NCBI GenBank assembly: GCA_000471925.1 | Contig: CP006667.1 | Span: forward strand, 1,240,001 to 1,304,000 | Origin: Ralstonia pickettii DTP0602 | GTDB taxonomy: Bacteria > Pseudomonadota > Gammaproteobacteria > Burkholderiales > Burkholderiaceae | Direction of reading: 5' to 3' | DNA length: 64,000 bases | Part shown: positions 59,773 through 64,000 of the stretch, piece by piece | How the letters are laid out: every line of letters begins with the position of its first letter | Position numbering within the stretch: position 1 is the first letter of the stretch | Notes under the pieces: generated by a model | The model's input: only the letters and a program-made list of their open reading frames with translations | Told to the model about the DNA's origin: nothing | The model's database searches: none | Translations under genes and position numbers: made by a program

Positions 59773-60891
59773 TCAGGCCAGTTCTTTCCCCAGCGTCGCC
59801 ATCCGCTCAAGCGCCTCCTTCATTTCCGCCTTGAGCTGCGCAACCAGCTCCCCGGCCGGAACTGAGCGGGCCAACAGCGCTGCCTGGCCCGCCCACTGCG
59901 CCGCGTATTCCACGCTGCCCTGGGCCTTGGCGGTGGCGTGAAGCGCCTTGCCTGCATCGTAGGCGATCGGATAGTCGGGGGCCGGAGGCGCGCCGGCGGC
60001 AACGCCGAGTTCCGTGAGCCGGTTCTTGAAGCCCCTGGCCGCGCGGCCAGAGACGGCGCGAGTGAGCGTGGTCGGGCGCGGGGTGGGTGCGGTCAGGGCC
60101 GCGCGATAGGCTGCGTCGGCGGAGGACTCGGGGCAGGCGACGAATGCCGTGCCAAGCTGCGCGGCGTCCGCACCGAGCGCCAGCACCGCGGCAATGCCGG
60201 CGCCGTCCATGATGCCGCCCGAGGCAATCACGGGAAGCTGCGTGTTTCGCACGAGGACGCGCACCAGTGCCAGCGTCCCGAGGCCCTCGTCATATCCGCT
60301 CGTGTCGAAGACGCCGCGGTGCCCGCCCGCTTCGATCCCCTGCGCGACGATGGCGTCGACGCCCGCGGCTTCGGCCTGGCGGGCCTCTTGCAGCGACGTG
60401 GCGCTGGCCAGCAGGACAATGCCGGCGGCGCGCAGCGCGTCGATCTTCTGCTGGGCGGGCAGGCCGAAGTGGAAACTCACCACCGCCGGCTTCTCTTCCA
60501 GCAGCATGCGGAACATCGCATCGTCGGCGACAAAGCTCTTGTAGATCTCCCGCAGGCTTGTGGGCGCGGTGCCGCCATGCTCGGCGAAGTGCGTGGCGAG
60601 GTAGTCCAGCCAGGCCTTCTCGCGCGCGATATCGGCCTTGGCCGGGGCATGGCAGAACAGGTTGACGTTGAACGGTTTGCCGGTCAGGGCGCGCGTCTCG
60701 CGAATCGCCTTGCGTGCGGTTTCCGCGTCCATCGCGCCCACGCCGAGCGAGCCCAGGCCGCCGGCCTCGGAGACGGCGGCCGCCATGGCCGGTGTGCTGA
60801 CGCCGGCCATCGGCGCCTGGATGATGGGCGTGGAAATGCCGAGCAGCGAGAGCAGGCTGCGGGGCTTGTCGGAGGGCGTTGCGGTGTTCAT
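59773..60891 (-). CDS. Nitronate monooxygenase, class with large C-terminal part
   Basis: A 372-residue FMN enzyme. [22 protein letters not shown] and [12 protein letters not shown] form the N-terminal FMN loop, [20 protein letters not shown] is specific for the class I nitronate monooxygenases, and [17 protein letters not shown] holds the catalytic His, with [20 protein letters not shown] for FMN phosphate. The ATG at 60891 begins the conserved block; the frame up to 60927 is non-conserved. It lies head-to-tail with the LysR at 61009. Confidence 0.9.
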   Translation of the reverse strand: MNTATPSDKPRSLLSLLGISTPIIQAPMAGVSTPAMAAAVSEAGGLGSLGVGAMDAETARKAIRETRALTGKPFNVNLFCHAPAKADIAREKAWLDYLATHFAEHGGTAPTSLREIYKSFVADDAMFRMLLEEKPAVVSFHFGLPAQQKIDALRAAGIVLLASATSLQEARQAEAAGVDAIVAQGIEAGGHRGVFDTSGYDEGLGTLALVRVLVRNTQLPVIASGGIMDGAGIAAVLALGADAAQLGTAFVACPESSADAAYRAALTAPTPRPTTLTRAVSGRAARGFKNRLTELGVAAGAPPAPDYPIAYDAGKALHATAKAQGSVEYAAQWAGQAALLARSVPAGELVAQLKAEMKEALERMATLGKELA

Positions 60892-61008
60892 GGCAGTGCT
60901 TCCTGTTTGAACGGTTTGAAGTACCAACGTTGTTCCTGAATCTGGCGGAAGGCGGCGATCACGCCACCTCAGAGCATCCGCGTTCCTGTACGCTGCATGG
61001 TCGGCCAG

Positions 61009-61896
61009 CTAGTCATGGCGCAACTCCCGCAGGAAGGCTTCATATGCTGACGTCGTGAAACCCGAGCGCCTGACCAGGAAGGTGTGGACTGGGCGCACCG
61101 GCACGGTCTGGAGTTCGGTCACATCCCGGTGCAGGGCCAGCAGCGAGCGCGGCAGGATCGCCACGGCCGATCCCGCCGACACGTAGGCCAGGATGGCGTG
61201 ATAAGAGGGCATTTCCACGACGGAAAGCTGGCGGCGGATATCGTCGCCGGCTTGCTGCAGCCAGTCCTCGGCACATTGCCGGTAGGTGCAGCCGCGCGCG
61301 AAGGCCGCGAGAAACCGCAGGTTCACGTCTTGCGGCCGGCGCACCTTCGGGTGGCTGGCGGGCAGCACCAGGACCAGTTCCTCGGTCTGCAGGAAGATGC
61401 CGTGGAGTCCCTCGCCGAGTTCGGCGATATCGAGGTTGCGCGGCGCCGCCGAGCCTGGGTGGGCCACGACCGCGCAATCGAGCGCGTGGCTGAGCACGCC
61501 GTCGACCAGGGCCTGCGTCGTGCCCGTTGAAACTTTCAGTTCGACCTCCGGCCACGCCGCATGGAAACGCCCGAGCGGCTTTGGCAGCATCGTCGCCGCG
61601 GAGCTCTCCATCGACCCGACGCGCAGGACGCCGGTCGGTGCATTGGCGCGCATCGACTGGCGTGCCTCTTCCGCCAGGGCCAGCAGTTGCTCCGCATAGC
61701 CGAGCAGCCGGTGTCCCTCCGGCGTCAGGGTCATCTTCTTGCTGTCGCGTTCGAACAGGGTGACGCCAAGGCTCTCTTCGAGCTGCTTCACACGGGTCGT
61801 GACGTTCGACTGCACGCGTTCAAGCGCCCGGGCGGCCCGGGTAATGCTCTGTTCGCGTGCTACGGTCCGGAAGATCTCAAGTTCGGCTAGATCCAC
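61009..61896 (-). CDS. LysR family transcriptional regulator
   Basis: A LysR protein of 295 residues from a GTG at 61896, which places VDLAELEIFRTVAREQSITRAA at its N-terminus; an ATG at 62010 would add 38 residues of no family likeness. ALERVQSNVTTRVKQLEESLG is the recognition region, and LRVGSMESSAATMLPKPLG begins the effector domain. It is transcribed toward the nitronate monooxygenase gene. A 17-bp palindrome lies just before the chosen start. Confidence 0.85.
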   Translation of the reverse strand: MDLAELEIFRTVAREQSITRAARALERVQSNVTTRVKQLEESLGVTLFERDSKKMTLTPEGHRLLGYAEQLLALAEEARQSMRANAPTGVLRVGSMESSAATMLPKPLGRFHAAWPEVELKVSTGTTQALVDGVLSHALDCAVVAHPGSAAPRNLDIAELGEGLHGIFLQTEELVLVLPASHPKVRRPQDVNLRFLAAFARGCTYRQCAEDWLQQAGDDIRRQLSVVEMPSYHAILAYVSAGSAVAILPRSLLALHRDVTELQTVPVRPVHTFLVRRSGFTTSAYEAFLRELRHD

Positions 61897-61903
61897 GCTA
61901 GGT

Positions 61904-61920
61904 ACGACACTAAGTGTCGT
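61904..61920. promoter_or_regulatory. 17-bp palindrome just upstream of the LysR start codon
   Basis: ACGACACT (61904-61911) and AGTGTCGT (61913-61920) are exact complements around one A, seven bases from the GTG start. The position fits an autoregulatory site that would also cover the ribosome-binding region. Confidence 0.5.
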
Positions 61921-62028
61921 TCTCGTTATGGGAATGATGTTAAGATAAGTATTATTTTTTGAGAACGAAAAGTCAAGGCTCCGCGGCGCCGCGCGCGGGA
62001 GCGCTGGCATCCGGCCGGCAGCGCCCCG

Positions 62029-62967
62029 CTAGGCGCTGACCGAAAAACCGTCCTTCATCGTCTGCTTCAGGTAGTCGACAAAACTGCGCACGGCCCGCGG
62101 CACAAACGGGCTGTAAGGCCGGATCGCAAAGATAAAATCGCCAAATGCGCCGGCGGCCCGCCATCCTGGCAAGACCCTGACCAGCTTGCCGCTCGCCAGG
62201 TCGGCCTGCGCAGTGAAGTCGGGGACCAGGGCGATGCCCAGGCCGTTCAGCGCGGCGTCCCGCAACGCCTCGCTGTTGTTCGCCGCGAAGCTGCCGTGAA
62301 TGCCGACGCTCTGCCGGCTGGCGGCGCCACGGGTGGGCACGAAGCTCCAGCTCGGCTGCTCGCCGCGGCGGAAGTAGTGCAGGCAATTGTGCTCCGCCAG
62401 GTCGGCGGGTGACTGGGGATTGCCGGCCCTGCGCAGGTAGGCGCGCGACGCTACCAGCACGGCCTGCGTGCGGCACAGGGTCCAGGCAATATGCGTATCC
62501 GGCGCGGTCGAGGCGTGCCGCACGGCGAGGTCGAAGCCTTCCCGGGCCAGCGAAGCAAAACTGTCGGAGAGTTCGATCTCGATCCGCACCTGCGGGTGCG
62601 CATCGAGGAAGGCCGGCAGGCGCGGCACCAGCTGTTGCCGGCCCAGCGCCACCGGAGCCGTCACGCGCACCAGGCCGCGCGGGTGGCCGATGGCATCGGT
62701 CACATCGCTGAAGCCTTGCTCGATGGTTTCAAACGAGGCCCGCGTGGCGTCGACCAGCTTCTGGCCGGCCTCCGTCAGGCGCACGCTCCGGGTGGTGCGC
62801 TGCACCAGCGCAACGCCGGCGGCACGCTCGAGCTCCGAGATGCGCAGGCTCATGGCCCCTTTGCTGATGCCGAGCTGGACCGCGGCCGCGGTGAAACTGC
62901 CAGCCTCGCTCAGCTTGATCAGGCTGTGCAGCTGGGGCCAGAGGGTGTCGAGTTTTTCGTAGCGCAT
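62029..62967 (-). CDS. LysR family transcriptional regulator (efflux-associated)
   Basis: A 312-residue LysR protein with LHSLIKLSEAGSFTAAAVQL and GISKGAMSLRISELERAAGV at the N-terminus and SFAANNSEALRDAALNGLGI in the effector domain, typical of the PP1262/DsdC-like group with an N-terminal extension. It precedes the efflux gene on the same strand. An 8-bp inverted repeat covers its start codon. Confidence 0.9.
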   Translation of the reverse strand: MRYEKLDTLWPQLHSLIKLSEAGSFTAAAVQLGISKGAMSLRISELERAAGVALVQRTTRSVRLTEAGQKLVDATRASFETIEQGFSDVTDAIGHPRGLVRVTAPVALGRQQLVPRLPAFLDAHPQVRIEIELSDSFASLAREGFDLAVRHASTAPDTHIAWTLCRTQAVLVASRAYLRRAGNPQSPADLAEHNCLHYFRRGEQPSWSFVPTRGAASRQSVGIHGSFAANNSEALRDAALNGLGIALVPDFTAQADLASGKLVRVLPGWRAAGAFGDFIFAIRPYSPFVPRAVRSFVDYLKQTMKDGFSVSA

Positions 62968-62994
62968 CGTTCATTGTTCAGTCGGGTGAACGAT
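62966..62994. promoter_or_regulatory. Inverted repeat overlapping the LysR start codon
   Basis: ATCGTTCA (62966-62973) and TGAACGAT (62987-62994) are exact complements 13 bases apart. The left arm overlaps the ATG of the LysR gene that ends at 62029, suggesting autorepression. Confidence 0.4.
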
Positions 62995-63070
62995 GGCGTC
63001 AAGCAGCACCGCTTAGTCTTGCGGGGCCTGTGCGTGGAACAGCCTGCAGCGCGTTCCACGCCAGGCTTGC

Positions 63071-64000
63071 TTACTGCCTTGCTACCGCCTCCGGCGGCGT
63101 CCCCCAGCCGCCACCAAGGCTGCGCACCAGCGACACGGTCGCGGCTGCCCGCAACCCGGCGACCTGGTTGGCCTCGCGTTGCGCCTGCAGCACCGTGCGG
63201 TCCGCGTCGATCACGGTCAGGTAGTCGACGGCACCTGCGTCATAGCGGCTGCGCGAGATGCGTTGCGCACGTTTCGCGCCGGCCAGTGCGCTGTCGAGCG
63301 CAGTGCCTTGCTGGCTCAGCCAGCGCACATCGGCCAGGCTGTCCTCGACCTCGCGGAAGGCCACCAGCACGCTCTGGCGGTAACGCGCGACGCTTTCCTC
63401 GTGCGCGGCGCGCGCGCCCGCCAGGTTGGCGCGGTTGCGGCCGCCGTCGAACAGGGTCTGGGCGATGGTGGAACCGACCAGCGGTCCGAGCAGCCAGGTG
63501 CGCGACGACCACTTGAACAGGTTCGAGAGATCCGCCGACTCGAAGCCGAACAGCCCGGTCAGCGTAATGCGCGGGAAGAACGCGGCCTTGGCCACGCCGA
63601 TGGTGGCATTGGCCGCGGCCATCTGGCGCTCGGCCGCGGCGATGTCGGGACGGCGCTCGAGCAGTTCCGACGGCAGGCCCGCCGGAATCGCCACGGGCTC
63701 GGTATCGAGCGGGCGCGCGGCCAGCGCGAACTGCGCGGGGGCCACGCCCGTCAGCACGGCCAGCGCATGTTCCTGGTTGGCGCGGCGGCGCTCGATGCCG
63801 GCCAGGTCGGCGCGAGCGTTGCCGAGTTCGGCTTCAGCGCGGGCCGGGTCCAGGTCGGTGGTTTCGCCGGCGTCGTACCGCTTCTTCAGCAGCGACAGCG
63901 CATCCTCGCGCAGCCGGATGGTCGCCTTGAGCAGTTCGCGCTCGCTGTCGAGCGTGCGCAGCGCGAAGTACGCCTGCGCGGTGTCGGCCTGCAGCGCCAG
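63071..64000 (-). CDS. RND efflux outer-membrane factor, NodT family (N-terminal part outside window)
   Basis: The C-terminal 310 or so residues of an outer-membrane channel protein of a multidrug RND pump. The frame stays open to the right edge, so the start lies outside; an ATG-like GTG at 63757 is internal. NARADLAGIERRRANQEHAL, ELLERRPDIAAAERQMAAAN and IGVAKAAFFPRITLTGLFG are the hallmark segments of the family. The pump's adaptor and transporter genes must lie beyond the window. Confidence 0.9.
   Translation of the reverse strand: MALQADTAQAYFALRTLDSERELLKATIRLREDALSLLKKRYDAGETTDLDPARAEAELGNARADLAGIERRRANQEHALAVLTGVAPAQFALAARPLDTEPVAIPAGLPSELLERRPDIAAAERQMAAANATIGVAKAAFFPRITLTGLFGFESADLSNLFKWSSRTWLLGPLVGSTIAQTLFDGGRNRANLAGARAAHEESVARYRQSVLVAFREVEDSLADVRWLSQQGTALDSALAGAKRAQRISRSRYDAGAVDYLTVIDADRTVLQAQREANQVAGLRAAATVSLVRSLGGGWGTPPEAVARQ

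Overview
The window looks like part of a high-GC betaproteobacterial genome. Codon use, the tripartite-tricarboxylate (Bug) binding protein, the many LysR regulators and the density of acyl-CoA genes point to Burkholderiaceae, most likely Cupriavidus or a close relative, and probably to a secondary replicon or catabolic island. That placement is inference from gene content, not from a marker gene. No rRNA, tRNA, CRISPR array or prophage was seen; the only mobile-element trace is an IS110-family transposase remnant at about 30.3-30.9 kb.

Layout. 1-6.1 kb: the end of a branched-chain-type ABC ATPase gene with an FAD oxidoreductase, a VOC/quinone-reductase pair on the minus strand, then an operon of a two-subunit TPP-dependent 2-oxoacid decarboxylase and an aldehyde dehydrogenase. 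6.2-9.1 kb: an aminotransferase plus MmgE/PrpD operon on the minus strand. Its promoter, leader and first codons are a near copy of those of the decarboxylase operon. 9.2-14.3 kb: three LysR regulators, an M20 amidohydrolase and a Bug binding protein. 14.5-24.5 kb: a cyclohexanecarboxylate-type ring degradation cluster (FadH-like reductase, acyl-CoA ligase, BadH, BadI, BadK-like hydratase, acyl-CoA dehydrogenase) with a BadR-like MarR regulator and two matching operators. 25-29.9 kb: a five-gene ABC importer with a sigma-54 type promoter. 29.9-31.3 kb: a 60-bp inverted repeat pair around the IS110 remnant.

31.3-43.3 kb: a ten-gene minus-strand operon (two class III CoA-transferases, acyl-CoA ligase, acyl-CoA dehydrogenase, hydratase, SDR, a split 3-hydroxyacyl-CoA dehydrogenase, a second BadI/MenB-like hydrolase and a quinone reductase). 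It starts at a consensus sigma-54 promoter beside a divergent sigma-54 activator gene. Half-sites near that activator gene recur upstream of the ABC importer, so importer and operon may form one regulon. 43.3-50.3 kb: an Lrp regulator divergent from a fused indolepyruvate ferredoxin oxidoreductase, an aminotransferase, two DUF1330 proteins and a quinone reductase. 50.4-58 kb: an aromatic-acid type MFS transporter, a uracil-DNA glycosylase family protein, a methylmalonate-semialdehyde dehydrogenase, a DUF485/solute:sodium symporter pair, cytochrome b561 and a nitronate monooxygenase. 58-64 kb: LysR regulators, a YiiM-like MOSC protein, a second nitronate monooxygenase and the end of a NodT-type efflux outer-membrane gene.

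How the parts work together. Both acyl-CoA clusters contain CoA activation, dehydrogenation, hydration and hydroxyacyl oxidation, and both end in a BadI/MenB-fold C-C bond hydrolase with no thiolase. This is the logic of opening an alicyclic ring by hydrolysing a cyclic 2-ketoacyl-CoA. The first cluster appears to be repressed by a MarR protein; the second appears to be activated through sigma-54. The second operon, its activator and the linked importer are the best candidates for an undescribed catabolic system; its substrate cannot be read from sequence alone.
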